In this document: positions 22,927 through 32,225 of the stretch, piece by piece | Layout: every line of letters begins with the position of its first letter | Position numbering within the stretch: the stretch's first letter is position 1 | Assembly: GCF_030813715.1 (NCBI RefSeq) | Contig: NZ_JAUSUZ010000001.1 | Span: 6,448,001-6,512,000, forward strand | Length of the DNA: 64,000 nucleotides | DNA from: Catenuloplanes indicus | GTDB taxonomy: Bacteria; Actinomycetota; Actinomycetes; Mycobacteriales; Micromonosporaceae | Reading direction: 5' to 3' | Position numbers and translations under genes: made by a program | Notes under the pieces: generated by a model | The model's database searches: none | Told to the model about the DNA's origin: nothing | Seen by the model: only the letters and a program-made list of their open reading frames with translations

Positions 22927-24701
22927 CGGCGTGGACCGTGGCGCTGTTCGGCGTCGTGCTCGTGCTGATCGTCCTCGTGGCGGGCGGAATAGCGTACGTC
23001 GTCCGAGTCCTGCGCCGCCTGCAACCGGTTACCCCCGCGCGTCCCGCCGAGGACGACCCCGCCTTCCTCGCGCAGAAGGACAAGCAGGAACGCTCGCTCG
23101 CCAAGCTGCAGACCGCCGCCGCCGAGGCCACCTCCGCGGTCGAGGAGGCGAAGAACGAGACCGCCGCCGCGCGTACCGACGCCGCCGCCGCCCGCGCCGA
23201 GGCCAGCTCGGCCCGGGCCGAGGCACGCCGTGTGCTGGACGCCGCGCACGCGGAGGCGGACACGATCCTGGACCGCGCGCACCGCCAGGCCGAGGCCGAT
23301 GCCGAGCAGGTCCGCGCCGCGGCCCGGCGCAGCGGCGAGCGCGAAGTCGCGCTGCTCAACGCGACCGTGAAGGAGCAGGCAGCCGAGGTCGAGCGCCGCG
23401 CCGCCCGGATCGACGAGCGGGAGCGGCAGCACACCGAGGAACTGGACCGGCTGATCGAACGCGAACGCCGGCTCGCCGACCGGGAGAGCGATCTCACCGC
23501 GCGGGAGAACTCGCTGGCCGAGCGGGAGGCCGCGGTCGCGGCCGCCGAGGAGGTGCGCCAGCGCGAGCTGGAGCGCGTCGCCGGCCTCACCGCGGACGCC
23601 GCCAAGACCGAGGTGGTCGAGTCGATCGAGGCCCAGGCCAAGCGCGAGGCCGCGATCCTGGTCCGGGACATCGAGAACGACGCCCGCAGCACCGCCGAGG
23701 ACCGCGCCCGGCACCTGGTCGTCGACGCGATCCAGCGGGTGGCCAGCGAACAGACCGCGGAGAGCGTGGTCAGCGTGCTGCACCTGCCGAGCGACGAGAT
23801 GAAGGGCCGGATCATCGGCCGCGAGGGCCGCAACATCCGCGCGTTCGAGTCGGTCACCGGCGTCAACCTGATCATCGACGACACGCCCGAGGCCGTGCTG
23901 CTCTCCTGCTTCGACCCGGTCCGCCGGGAGATCGGCCGCCTCACGCTGGACAAGCTGGTGCTGGACGGCCGCATCCACCCGCACCGGATCGAGGAGGTCT
24001 TCGAGACCGCGAAGGACGAGGTCGAGCGCCTCTGCCTGCGCGCCGCCGAGGATGCGCTGGTCGAGGTCGGCATCACCGACATCCACCCGGAGCTGGTCAC
24101 CTATCTGGGCCGGCTGCGCTACCGCACCAGCTACGGGCAGAACGTGCTCAAGCACCTGGTCGAGACCGCGCACATCGCCGGTGTGATGGCCGCCGAGCTG
24201 CGCCTGGACGTACCCACGATCAAGCGGTGTGCCTTCCTGCACGACATCGGCAAGGCGCTCACCCACGAGGTCGAGGGCAGCCACGCGCTGATCGGCGCGG
24301 ACCTGGCCCGCAAGTACGGCGAGTCCGAGGACGTGGTGCACGCGATCGAGGCGCACCACAACGAGGTCGCACCGCAGACCATCGAGGCCGTGCTGACCCA
24401 GGCCTCCGACGCCTGCTCCGGCGGCCGTCCCGGCGCCCGCCGGGAGAGCCTGGAGGCCTACGTCAAGCGCCTCGAGCGGATCGAGGAGATCGCCGGCGGG
24501 AAGGGCGGCGTCGACAAGGTCTTCGCCATGCAGGCCGGCCGCGAGATCCGGGTCATGGTCCGCCCCGAGGACATCGACGACATCGCGGCCGCGGTCCTGG
24601 CCCGCGACGTGGCCAAGCAGATCGAGGAGGAGCTGACCTACCCCGGCCAGATCCGCGTCACGGTCGTCCGCGAGTCCCGGGTCACCGAGATCGCCCGCTG
24701 A
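22923..24701 (+). CDS. rny: ribonuclease Y
   Basis: A 592-residue membrane-anchored endoribonuclease that starts mRNA decay. It has an N-terminal transmembrane helix (about 5-25), a long charged coiled coil (about 45-250), a KH domain with GRIIGREGRNIRAFE (about 298-312), and an HD domain with FLHDIGKALTHEVEG (catalytic His-Asp) and the downstream AIEAHHNE motif. Length is slightly above the Bacillus enzyme because the coiled coil is Ala/Glu/Arg-rich and longer. Translation appears coupled to the 20-codon leader ORF. A 3' repeat element begins 7 bases after the stop. Confidence 0.95.
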   Translation: MTAWTVALFGVVLVLIVLVAGGIAYVVRVLRRLQPVTPARPAEDDPAFLAQKDKQERSLAKLQTAAAEATSAVEEAKNETAAARTDAAAARAEASSARAEARRVLDAAHAEADTILDRAHRQAEADAEQVRAAARRSGEREVALLNATVKEQAAEVERRAARIDERERQHTEELDRLIERERRLADRESDLTARENSLAEREAAVAAAEEVRQRELERVAGLTADAAKTEVVESIEAQAKREAAILVRDIENDARSTAEDRARHLVVDAIQRVASEQTAESVVSVLHLPSDEMKGRIIGREGRNIRAFESVTGVNLIIDDTPEAVLLSCFDPVRREIGRLTLDKLVLDGRIHPHRIEEVFETAKDEVERLCLRAAEDALVEVGITDIHPELVTYLGRLRYRTSYGQNVLKHLVETAHIAGVMAAELRLDVPTIKRCAFLHDIGKALTHEVEGSHALIGADLARKYGESEDVVHAIEAHHNEVAPQTIEAVLTQASDACSGGRPGARRESLEAYVKRLERIEEIAGGKGGVDKVFAMQAGREIRVMVRPEDIDDIAAAVLARDVAKQIEEELTYPGQIRVTVVRESRVTEIAR

Positions 24702-24707
24702 GAAACC

Positions 24708-24780
24708 GATTTTCCCGCTCCCGGCGGCTCCGGTCCCGCATGCTCCCGCGGGCACCGGTCGGCCGCGGGCGGCCTCCCTG
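24708..24780 (+). repeat. 3' structured repeat element, copy B (after rny)
   Basis: Begins GATTTTCCCGCTCCCGGCGG six bases after the rny TGA and runs through CCGCATGCTCCCGCGGGCAC to a CCTCCCTG end. It is closely similar to copy A (after lysE) over nearly the whole 73 bp, including an identical central 30-bp core. Confidence 0.8.
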
Positions 24781-24961
24781 CAAGCCGGGTGGGTGGTCAC
24801 CCTCGCGACCGCTCGGCCACTCACCCGGTCATCGCGGCTCCCGCCACGCGGCGGCACCGAACCGGCGCCGGAATCCGGGAGCCGTGCGGACCTGCGGGCC
24901 CGGCCTGACATCAACCCCAGGGCCCGGCAGACACCCGGCAGCCAAGCGGGCACCGGCCCAC

Positions 24962-25030
24962 GGGCGGCAGTCGGCATCGCGGACAGTGCGAGCGGCGCCA
25001 GGTTCGCGGGCAGCAGTCAGCATCGCGGCC
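24962..25030. repeat. short imperfect direct repeat in the rny-glu intergenic region
   Basis: GGGCGGCAGTCGGCATCGCGG (one base shorter when aligned) near 24962 recurs as GCGGGCAGCAGTCAGCATCG near 25007. The whole 24781-25077 gap has no convincing gene. Confidence 0.45.
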
Positions 25031-25077
25031 GGTGACCGCCACGAATGCGGCACCCAGCCAGCAGGAGGTAGGCGCGA

Positions 25078-25110
25078 AGCGGAGAGGACGCCCCGAGGGG
25101 CGCCCTCCGC
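25078..25110. repeat. first copy of a duplicated hairpin
   Basis: AAGCGGAGAGGACGCCCC followed by GAGGGGCGCCCTCCGC; nearly identical to the hairpin at 25188-25222, about 110 bp away. One mismatch interrupts the stem. It may be a second terminator or part of a small duplicated element. Confidence 0.6.
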
Positions 25111-25194
25111 GCTGCTCGCGATGGGTGGCGGCCGCCGCCGAGGTTGCCGAAGGGCGTGGTACCTCGGGTGATTGTGGTCGGGTGGCAAAGCAGA

Positions 25195-25218
25195 GAGGGC
25201 GCCCCGAGGGGCGCCCTC
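25195..25218 (-). terminator. terminator hairpin of the glu operon
   Basis: Perfect 11-base arms (GAGGGCGCCCC/GGGGCGCCCTC) with a tight GA centre, 17 bp downstream of the last permease gene. No T-tract. It is one of two near-identical hairpins in this gap. Confidence 0.75.
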
Positions 25219-25235
25219 CGCCGGTGAATCGGGTG

Positions 25236-26144
25236 CTATGCGCCGACGGCTCCGCCGCCCATGCCGGCCGGCATGGCGACGTTCTGTGCGGCGGTGCGGA
25301 CCGGGTTGGCGCCGTTGCGCGGGACGCGGATGCCGCGGCGGCGGGTGCGGCGCTCGATGAAGCTGGCGAGGGAGGTGAGGAGGAAGTTGATGACGATGTA
25401 GATGGCGGCGGCGACCAGCGCGGCGGCGACGATGTTGGCGCGGTTGGCGCCGAGGTCGTTGACGCCGCGCTGCATCAGCTCGGGGAACGCCACGATGTAG
25501 CCGAGTGCGGTGTCCTTCACCAGGACGACGAGCTGGCTGACGATGACCGGGAGCATGGCGCGGGCGGCCTGCGGGATCAGGATGAACCGCATGACCTGGT
25601 TCTTGCGCATGCCGATGCCGTACGCCGCCTCGGACTGGCCGGTCGGGACGGCGCGGACGCCGGCCCGGAACGCCTCGGCGAGCACGGAGCCGTTGTAGAG
25701 CGTGAGGCCGACGACCACGGCCCAGAACGCCGGGATCGGGACGCCGCCGTTGACGTACGGGAGGCCGTAGAAGATGAAGAAGATCATCAGCAGCAGCGGT
25801 ACGGCCCGGAAGAACTCGACCACCGCGCCGGCCGGCACGCGGACCCACCAGTGGTCGGAGAGCCGGCCGACCGCGAAGACGATGCCGAACGTCAGCGACA
25901 GCACCATCGCGACGAGCGCGGCGGCCAGCGTCTGCTGCAGGCCCGGGATGATGAAGTTGACCCAGGTGTTCGCCTCGAGGAACGGCGTCCAGAGCTCGGC
26001 CGCCCACTGGTTCTTCTGGTCGAACTTGACGTAGATCCAGTAGAGCAGCGCCAGCAGCCCGAGGCCGAAGACGACCGTGAGGACCAGGTTGCGGATCTTG
26101 GCGCGGGGGCCCGGGTGGTCGTAGAGGACCGCGTCGGTACTCAT
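25236..26144 (-). CDS. gluD: amino-acid (glutamate-type) ABC transporter permease, GluD-like
   Basis: A 302-residue inner-membrane permease of the polar amino-acid transporter family (HisM/GluD). It has an N-terminal helix (LVLTVVFGLGLLALLYWIY), then the permease core with the EAA loop (EAAYGIGMRKNQVMRFILIP, about residue 190). The last 35 residues are a Gly/Ala/Arg tail beyond the last helix. It follows GluC by 1 bp, so the two permeases are made together and should form the heterodimeric channel. Specificity for glutamate is inferred from operon layout and binding protein. Confidence 0.92.
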   Translation of the reverse strand: MSTDAVLYDHPGPRAKIRNLVLTVVFGLGLLALLYWIYVKFDQKNQWAAELWTPFLEANTWVNFIIPGLQQTLAAALVAMVLSLTFGIVFAVGRLSDHWWVRVPAGAVVEFFRAVPLLLMIFFIFYGLPYVNGGVPIPAFWAVVVGLTLYNGSVLAEAFRAGVRAVPTGQSEAAYGIGMRKNQVMRFILIPQAARAMLPVIVSQLVVLVKDTALGYIVAFPELMQRGVNDLGANRANIVAAALVAAAIYIVINFLLTSLASFIERRTRRRGIRVPRNGANPVRTAAQNVAMPAGMGGGAVGA

Positions 26145-26145
26145 G

Positions 26146-26820
26146 TCAGCGCTTCACCGCCAGTCGGTTCGCCAGCCAGCCGAAGAGGTAGCCGGTAGGG
26201 ATCAGGACCGCCGCGAACGTACCGGCGAAGATCAGGAAGATCAGGATGGTCTGGCTGCCGTAGTCGTTGATCAGCGTCTTCATCGCGTTCGACGACTCGG
26301 CGAGGCCGATCGTGCCGACGATCGTGGAGTTCTTCGCCAGTGCGATGAAGATGCTGCCCAGCGGCGCGATCACGGCGCGGCCGGCCTGCGGCAGCACGAT
26401 CATGCGCAGCACCTGGAAGAACGACAGCCCGATCGCGCGTGCCGCCTCTGCCTGGCCCGCCGGCACCGTGTTGATGCCGGAGCGGATCGCCTCGCAGACG
26501 AACGCGGCCGTGTAGACGGAGAGGCCGATCACGCCCAGCCAGAAGTTGTTGACGTCGATCTCCTCGGCGAGCGACAGGCCGAGCGTGGAGAACAGACCGA
26601 AGTAGCAGAAGAAGATGATCAGCGTCAACGGGGTGTTGCGGAAGATGTTCACCCAGGCGGCACCGAAGCCGCGCAGCACCGGGATGGGGGAGACCCTGAA
26701 ACCGGCCAGGATCACGCCGAGCACGAGTGCGCCGAGCGCACCGGCGCCGGTGAGACGCAGGATCCAGCTGAAACCGGTGAGATAGAGGTCCAGGTTGTCG
26801 GGATCGCTCAGAAGATCCAT
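26146..26820 (-). CDS. gluC: amino-acid (glutamate-type) ABC transporter permease, GluC-like
   Basis: A 224-residue permease with five or so helices and the EAA loop (AEAARAIGLSFFQVLRMIVL). It opens LLSDPDNLDLYLTGFSWILR, as in actinobacterial GluC. A 13-bp hairpin stands between it and the binding-protein gene upstream, which should lower permease mRNA relative to the binding protein. Confidence 0.92.
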   Translation of the reverse strand: MDLLSDPDNLDLYLTGFSWILRLTGAGALGALVLGVILAGFRVSPIPVLRGFGAAWVNIFRNTPLTLIIFFCYFGLFSTLGLSLAEEIDVNNFWLGVIGLSVYTAAFVCEAIRSGINTVPAGQAEAARAIGLSFFQVLRMIVLPQAGRAVIAPLGSIFIALAKNSTIVGTIGLAESSNAMKTLINDYGSQTILIFLIFAGTFAAVLIPTGYLFGWLANRLAVKR

Positions 26821-26845
26821 GACTCGCTTCCTAGCCGGGGTACGA

Positions 26846-26879
26846 CGCGGGGCCGGCCAGGAAGAGGGCCGGCCCCGCG
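26846..26879 (-). terminator. intercistronic hairpin between gluB and gluC
   Basis: A perfect 13-bp GC-rich stem (CGCGGGGCCGGCC/GGCCGGCCCCGCG) with an 8-nt loop. It lies 16 bp after the gluB stop and 25 bp before gluC. Such structures in ABC operons act as partial terminators or mRNA stabilisers that raise the level of binding protein. Confidence 0.8.
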
Positions 26880-26895
26880 GATGGTGTGCGGATTG

Positions 26896-27759
26896 TCAGG
26901 CAGGGCAGTTGGACAGCTTGGACGCGTCGAAGGTCGGCGCGGGCGTGCCACCCTTGCCGAGCGTCGCGTCCCACGCGGCCTTGTAGGTGCCGTCGTCCAC
27001 CGCGGCCTTGAGGATCTCGTTGATCTTGGTGCAGCCCGCGGTGTCGGTCTTCTTCAAGCCGATGCCGTACGGCTCCGAGCTGAACGGCTTGCCGACGACC
27101 TTGAACTTACCGGCGTACTCCGCCTGCGCCGCGTAGCCGGCGAGGATGATGTCGTCCGTGGTGACCGCGTCCACCTGGCCACCGCCGAGCGCCGTCACGC
27201 ACTTGGAGTAGGAGTCGAACTCCTGCAGCGCGACCTTCGGGTACTCCTCCTTGATCCGCTTGGCCGGCGTGGAACCCGCCACCGAGCAGACCTTCTTGCC
27301 GTCCAGGCCCTCCGGCCCGGTGATCGTGGAGTCGGTCTTGACCAGCAGGTCCTGACCGGCCACGTAGTACGGCCCGGCGAACGCGACCTTCTTCTTCCGG
27401 TCGTCGTTGATCGTGTAGGTGGCGATCACGAGGTCGACCTGGCCCTGCTCGATGAACGGCTCACGGTTGGCGGAGACCGTGGTCTTCCACTCCACCTTCG
27501 CCGGGTCCAGGCCGAGGCCCTTCGCCACGATCTTGCCGACCTCGATGTCGAAGCCCTCGTACGTCGTACCGGTCTGCAGGCCCAGGCCCGGCTGGTCGGA
27601 CTTGACGCCGATGATCAGCTTGCCGGACGCGGCCTTGCCGATCACGCCGTCGCCGGAGCCCCCGCCGCCGCTGCCGGCGTCTTCCCCGCCACCACAGGCG
27701 GCGACGGAAAGGGCCATGACCGCGGCCGTGGCGACCGCCGCCATCCGCGAAACACGCAT
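26896..27759 (-). CDS. gluB: glutamate-type substrate-binding lipoprotein
   Basis: A 287-residue lipoprotein: signal peptide with lipobox LSVAAC (Cys22), a Gly/Ser linker, and a family-3 solute-binding fold (KLIIGVKSDQPGLG, EGFDIEVGKIVAKGLG, VDLVIATYTINDDRKKKVAF, GPYYVAGQDLLV). It is anchored outside the membrane and hands the amino acid to GluCD. Sequence features resemble Corynebacterium/Streptomyces GluB. Start ATG 27759 follows AAGGAG. Confidence 0.93.
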   Translation of the reverse strand: MRVSRMAAVATAAVMALSVAACGGGEDAGSGGGGSGDGVIGKAASGKLIIGVKSDQPGLGLQTGTTYEGFDIEVGKIVAKGLGLDPAKVEWKTTVSANREPFIEQGQVDLVIATYTINDDRKKKVAFAGPYYVAGQDLLVKTDSTITGPEGLDGKKVCSVAGSTPAKRIKEEYPKVALQEFDSYSKCVTALGGGQVDAVTTDDIILAGYAAQAEYAGKFKVVGKPFSSEPYGIGLKKTDTAGCTKINEILKAAVDDGTYKAAWDATLGKGGTPAPTFDASKLSNCPA

Positions 27760-27818
27760 CTGAATCTCCTTCTTCGTCACGGGGTGCCGTGCGACGGCCC
27801 CTCCGCAGTGGACGTATC

Positions 27819-28574
27819 TCAGTGGGTCAGGATCTTCGACAGGAAGTCCTTGGCACGGTCGCTCGTGGGGTTCGCGAAGAACTCGGTCGGCGCGGCCTGC
27901 TCGATGAGCTGACCGTCCGCCATGAACACGACCCGGTTCGCCGCGTGCCGGGCGAAGCCCATCTCGTGCGTGACCACGACCATGGTCATGCCCTCCTTGG
28001 CGAGCGACGTCATCACGTCCAGCACCTCGCCGACCATCTCCGGGTCGAGTGCGCTGGTCGGCTCGTCGAAGAGCATCGCCTTCGGGCGCATGGCCAGCGC
28101 CCGCGCGATCGCGGCCCGCTGCTGCTGCCCACCGGAGAGCATCGCCGGGTACTTCTCCGCCTGGTTCGCGATGCCGACGCGGTCGAGCAGCGCCATCGCG
28201 CGCTCCTTCGCCTCCGCCGGCTTCTCCTTGCGGACCTTGATCGGCCCGAGGGTCACGTTCTCCAGGATCGTCTTGTGCGCGAAGAGGTTGAACGACTGGA
28301 ACACCATGCCCACGTCGCTGCGGAGCCGGGCCAGCGCCCTGCCCTCCGCCGGGAGCGGCTGCCCGTCGAACGTGATGGTGCCGCCGCTGATCGGCTCCAG
28401 CCGGTTGATCGAGCGGCACAGCGTCGACTTGCCGGAGCCCGACGGGCCGATCACCACGACCACCTCGCCCCGGTCGATCGAGAGGCTGACGTCTCGCAAC
28501 ACGTGCAAGGGCCCGAAGTGCTTGTTCACCCGGTCCAGCACGATGAGCGGCTCGCCCTCTGCCACGCTTGTCAC
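27819..28574 (-). CDS. gluA: glutamate-type ABC transporter ATP-binding protein
   Basis: A 251-residue ABC ATPase: Walker [10 protein letters not shown] (about 42-50), Q-loop FQSFNLF, signature [15 protein letters not shown] (about 144), Walker B AMLFDEP, and H-loop VVTHEM. First gene of the four-gene operon. GTG start with a G-rich Shine-Dalgarno. The promoter lies in the 207-bp gap shared with the divergent miaB; a TAAGGT on the minus strand at 28617-28622 is a possible -10. Confidence 0.93.
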   Translation of the reverse strand: MTSVAEGEPLIVLDRVNKHFGPLHVLRDVSLSIDRGEVVVVIGPSGSGKSTLCRSINRLEPISGGTITFDGQPLPAEGRALARLRSDVGMVFQSFNLFAHKTILENVTLGPIKVRKEKPAEAKERAMALLDRVGIANQAEKYPAMLSGGQQQRAAIARALAMRPKAMLFDEPTSALDPEMVGEVLDVMTSLAKEGMTMVVVTHEMGFARHAANRVVFMADGQLIEQAAPTEFFANPTSDRAKDFLSKILTH

Positions 28575-28781
28575 CGTCCCCCTCGTACCTCTGATCGCTT
28601 CTGACCTGTGGGCAAAACCTTAAGGGTGCCCTTGTGTCAGGAAGCAGCCTTGTTGGTCACGGAGAGGCAACACTTGACCGCATCCCCGCGCAAGCGGCAC
28701 CGATGGTAGCCACCCTCCGCACCCGGCCGGGCCGGGCCGGATTCACCGGTCGCCGGGTGCGCCGGATACGCTGGTCATGCC

Positions 28782-30287
28782 ATGACTACCGCAGCCCTTC
28801 CCGCGCCGTCCGAGGCCCGCACCTACGAGGTGCGCACCTACGGCTGCCAGATGAACGTGCACGATTCGGAGCGCATATCCGGCCTGCTCGAGGCGGCCGG
28901 TTACGTGCGCGCACCGCAGGACGCCGACCCTGATGTGGTCGTCTTCAACACCTGCGCCGTCCGGGAGAACGCGGACAACCGCCTCTACGGAAACCTCGGC
29001 CACCTGCGCCCGGTCAAGGACTCACACCCGGGCATGCAGATCGCGGTCGGCGGCTGCCTGGCGCAGAAGGACCGCGGCGACATCGTGGCCAAGGCGCCCT
29101 GGGTCGACGTCGTCTTCGGCACGCACAACATCGGCTCGCTGCCCGCGCTGCTGGAGCGCGCCCGGCACAACGCCGACGCCGAGGTGGAGATCCTGGAGTC
29201 GCTGGAGGTCTTCCCCTCCACGCTGCCGACCCGCCGCGAGTCGACGTACGCCGGCTGGGTCTCGATCTCGGTGGGCTGCAACAACACCTGCACGTTCTGC
29301 ATCGTGCCGTCGCTGCGCGGCAAGGAGAAGGACCGCCGTCCCGGCGACGTGCTCTCCGAGGTGCGCGCGCTGGTCGCGGAGGGCGTGCTGGAGGTGACGC
29401 TGCTCGGGCAGAACGTCAACTCCTACGGCGTCGAGTTCGGCGACCGCTACGCGTTCGGCAAGCTGCTGCGCGCGACCGGCGAGATCGAGGGCCTGGAGCG
29501 GGTCCGGTTCACCAGCCCGCACCCGAAGGACTTCACCGACGACGTGATCGCCGCGATGGCCGAGACGCCGAACGTGTGCCACTCGCTGCACATGCCGCTG
29601 CAGTCCGGGTCCGACGCGATGCTCAAGTCGATGCGCCGTTCGTACCGGCAGGAGCGCTACCTCGGCATCATCGAGAAGGTGCGCGCCGCCATGCCGGACG
29701 CCGCGATCACCACGGACATCATCGTCGGCTTCCCCGGCGAGACCGAGGCCGACTTCCAGGCCACGCTCGACGTGGTCCGGGAGGCCCGCTTCTCGTCCGC
29801 GTTCACGTTCCAGTACTCGAAGCGCCCCGGCACGCCCGCCGCCACCATGGACTCCCAGGTGCCGAAGGAGGTCGTCAAGGAGCGCTACGGCCGCCTGATG
29901 GAGGTCGTCGAGGAGATCACCTGGGCGGAGAACCGGGCACAGGTCGGCCGCGAGGTCGAGCTGCTGGTCGCGGTCGGCGAGGGCCGCAAGGACGAGCGCA
30001 CCGGCCGGATGTCCGGCCGCGCCCGCGACGGCCGCCTGGTCCACTTCGACACCGGTGACCTCGGCGCCGCGATCCGCCCCGGCGACATCGTGCACACCGA
30101 GATCACCTACGCGGCACCGCACCACCTCAACGCGGACGGCGCACCGATCAGCCACCGCACCACGCGCGCGGGCGACGCCTGGGCGGCCGGCCGCTCGCCG
30201 CGCACCCCGGGCGTCAACCTCGGCCTCCCGACGATCGGCGTCCCGGCGCCGCTCCCGGTCGCGGTCAGCGCCTGCCAAACCCATTAG
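28782..30287 (+). CDS. miaB: tRNA (i6A37) methylthiotransferase MiaB
   Basis: A 501-residue radical-SAM methylthiotransferase that converts i6A37 to ms2i6A37 in tRNA. The UPF0004 domain carries Cys22 (TYGCQMN), Cys58 (NTCAVRE) and Cys92 (GGCLAQ) for one 4Fe-4S cluster. The radical-SAM motif is C166-x3-C170-x2-C173 (GCNNTCTFC). A TRAM domain follows (about 375-445), then about 40 poorly conserved residues. It acts after MiaA, encoded 5 kb downstream. Possible TACGCT -10 element 9 bp before the ATG. A 3' repeat element starts 5 bases after the stop. Confidence 0.96.
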   Translation: MTTAALPAPSEARTYEVRTYGCQMNVHDSERISGLLEAAGYVRAPQDADPDVVVFNTCAVRENADNRLYGNLGHLRPVKDSHPGMQIAVGGCLAQKDRGDIVAKAPWVDVVFGTHNIGSLPALLERARHNADAEVEILESLEVFPSTLPTRRESTYAGWVSISVGCNNTCTFCIVPSLRGKEKDRRPGDVLSEVRALVAEGVLEVTLLGQNVNSYGVEFGDRYAFGKLLRATGEIEGLERVRFTSPHPKDFTDDVIAAMAETPNVCHSLHMPLQSGSDAMLKSMRRSYRQERYLGIIEKVRAAMPDAAITTDIIVGFPGETEADFQATLDVVREARFSSAFTFQYSKRPGTPAATMDSQVPKEVVKERYGRLMEVVEEITWAENRAQVGREVELLVAVGEGRKDERTGRMSGRARDGRLVHFDTGDLGAAIRPGDIVHTEITYAAPHHLNADGAPISHRTTRAGDAWAAGRSPRTPGVNLGLPTIGVPAPLPVAVSACQTH

Positions 30288-30292
30288 GAGCT

Positions 30293-30406
30293 GATATACC
30301 CGCTTCCGGCGAGGGCTCGGCGTTCACTCCTGATTAGGGGCGGGGGCCGGGGCGGCAGCAGGGGTACGCTCCCGCGGGCAACGGTCGTCGCTGGCGCTCC
30401 GCCCTG
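30293..30406 (+). repeat. 3' structured repeat element, copy C (after miaB)
   Basis: Begins GATATACCCGCTTCCGGCG five bases after the miaB stop and ends with GTACGCTCCCGCGGGCAACG, GTCGTCGCTGGCGCTCC and GCCCTG. It matches copies A and B at both ends but has about 40 bp more in the middle. Confidence 0.75.
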
Positions 30407-30431
30407 CGGGATCCGTGGCCGCAAGACCGAG

Positions 30432-30461
30432 AGGGCATCCCCGCTGACGCGGGGATGCCCT
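30432..30461. terminator. bidirectional terminator between miaB and the cellulase gene
   Basis: A perfect 12-bp stem (GGGCATCCCCGC/GCGGGGATGCCC, plus an A-T pair outside) with a TGAC loop. It serves convergent transcripts; the cellulase stop is 10 bp away. Confidence 0.88.
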
Positions 30462-30470
30462 TCGGCATGA

Positions 30471-32078
30471 TCAGGCGCAGCCGGCGCCGTTGAGCTGAAG
30501 CGAGATCGGTGGCGTGGCGGTGCCGTTCGCGGTGAAGCCGATCGAGACCGACGCACCCGGTGCCAGCGACGGTGACCAGGCCGGGCCCGCGGCCGTGACC
30601 GTGGTGCCGGACTGGCTGACGGTGGCGTTCCAGCCGCTGGCCAGCGTGACACCGGCCGGCCAGGTCCAGCGCGCCTGCCACGGGTTGACCGCCGCGGTGC
30701 CGGTGTTCGTCACCGTGATCGCGCCCTGGAAGCCGCCCTGCCACGCGTTGTCCTGCCGGTAGGTGACCGTGCACGCGCCGGTCCCGGTGCCCGGCGTCGG
30801 CGACGCGGTGCCGGTCGGCGACGCGGTGCCGGTCGGCGTCGGCGTGCCGGTCCCGCCGCCCGGCGACGGCGCGATCAGGTAGGGCTGCAGGATCGCCTGT
30901 TTCGCCTGGTTGACCGTGGTCCAGTCGTCGTTCGCGATGCCACCGGTGTCACCCGAGTTCGGGTTCCACGACCAGTACGTGAACGACATCCCGGTCACGC
31001 CGGTGCCGGTGTAGCGCATCAGTTCGGTCAGCCAGACGCGGTCGATGTCGTTCGCCAGCGTGGTACCGAACTCGCCCATCATGATCGGCGCGATGTTCTG
31101 CTTGTACAGGTAGCCCCAGTACCGGTCCCAGATCGCCGGCATGTTCGCCGGGTACGCCGGGTCGTCGAACCAGTCCTGGTGGTAGACCGAGGTCGCGTAC
31201 TCGTGCGGCGAGTAGACCAGCCGGTTCGCCACGTCCAGCCGCACCGGGTGGGTGCCCGCGCGGGACAGGTTCCCGCCCCACCAGCCGCAGTCCTCGTCGT
31301 TGCCGGGATCGCCGTCCCACACGTCGGACAAGCCGCCGCTCGGACAGGACACGCCCTCCACGAAGATCAGCCAGTTCGGCTGTACCGCCAGGATCGCGTT
31401 CCCGGCCCGCTCGGCCGCGAGCCGCCAGTCCCGCAGCGGATCGCCGCAGCCCCAGCACGCGCCGGTCGCGGCCGGATTCGTACCCTCGGCATGGGGTTCG
31501 TTGTGCAGGTCCGCACCGATCACCGTGGTGTTGCCCGCGTAGCGGCGGGCCAGCATCAGCCAGTCGTCGATCCAGGTCTGTTCCGAGACCGTGGGCGTGT
31601 ACCAGAGCGGCGACTGCCCGGCCGCGGTCGGCCGGTGCCGGTCCAGGATGACCCGCATGCCCTTCGACCCGGCGTACTCGATCACCTTGTCCAGGATCTG
31701 CAACGGGCTCAGGCCGGCCAGGTCCGGGTTGACGAAGTCGTTGACGCCGGACGCGGTCGCGCCCGCCTTCAGCGCGTCGTTCGAGTACGGGATGCGCAGC
31801 GTGTTGTAGCCGAGCCGCGCCATCGTGTCCACCTGGCCGCGCCACGGGTTGTTCGACCAGAGACCGTGGAACGTCTTGTTGTCCGTCTCCATCCCGAACC
31901 AGTTGATGCCGGTGATCCGGACCGTGGCGCCGGTCGAGTCGACGATGCGGTTGCCGTCGGTGTGCAGGTACCCGGTGCCGGTGGACGCGTTCGCGGAGGG
32001 CACGCCGATCAGCGCGACGAGCAGCCCGGCGGCGGTGACGACGGCCGCGCCGAGCGCGGTGAACCGTCTGCGTGACAT
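30471..32078 (-). CDS. secreted GH5 endoglucanase with C-terminal CBM2
   Basis: A 535-residue secreted enzyme. It has a signal peptide with an Arg-rich start (MSRRRFTALG, cleavage near PSANA), then a GH5 catalytic domain (about 35-400) with the acid/base Glu194 (DLHNEP) and nucleophile Glu336 (GEFGTT). A Pro/Thr/Gly linker (about 403-432) leads to a family-2 carbohydrate-binding module ending in Cys (about 433-535, with CTVTYRQDNAWQGGFQGAI). It should cut beta-1,4-glucan in plant cell walls; beta-mannan is a possible alternative for GH5. ATG 32078 follows a GGAG lying inside an upstream in-frame ATG, so 32078 is preferred over 32093. Confidence 0.93.
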   Translation of the reverse strand: MSRRRFTALGAAVVTAAGLLVALIGVPSANASTGTGYLHTDGNRIVDSTGATVRITGINWFGMETDNKTFHGLWSNNPWRGQVDTMARLGYNTLRIPYSNDALKAGATASGVNDFVNPDLAGLSPLQILDKVIEYAGSKGMRVILDRHRPTAAGQSPLWYTPTVSEQTWIDDWLMLARRYAGNTTVIGADLHNEPHAEGTNPAATGACWGCGDPLRDWRLAAERAGNAILAVQPNWLIFVEGVSCPSGGLSDVWDGDPGNDEDCGWWGGNLSRAGTHPVRLDVANRLVYSPHEYATSVYHQDWFDDPAYPANMPAIWDRYWGYLYKQNIAPIMMGEFGTTLANDIDRVWLTELMRYTGTGVTGMSFTYWSWNPNSGDTGGIANDDWTTVNQAKQAILQPYLIAPSPGGGTGTPTPTGTASPTGTASPTPGTGTGACTVTYRQDNAWQGGFQGAITVTNTGTAAVNPWQARWTWPAGVTLASGWNATVSQSGTTVTAAGPAWSPSLAPGASVSIGFTANGTATPPISLQLNGAGCA

Positions 32079-32170
32079 GTAACGGAGCTCCATTCATGAG
32101 GATGCCCGGAATCACTGGGGCTGCCCTCGGCTCCGCGATCGATTCTCATCGACGGACACGGCAAAGACAA

Positions 32171-32209
32171 GAGCGCCGCGGGTACGGACGGCCCGTACCC
32201 CCGGCGCTC
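32171..32209 (-). terminator. terminator of the DUF349 gene
   Basis: A 17-bp stem with a single mismatch (32171-32187 with 32193-32209) and a 5-nt loop, 16 bp after the stop. On the minus strand it is followed by TTGTCTTTGC. Confidence 0.88.
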
Positions 32210-32225
32210 CTGGATCGTGCTCTTC

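Noticed and set aside
24829-25032. Short minus-strand open frame between rny and the glu operon (MLTAAREPG...)
   Set aside because: It overlaps imperfect direct repeats, has no Shine-Dalgarno and no recognisable family; best read as intergenic.
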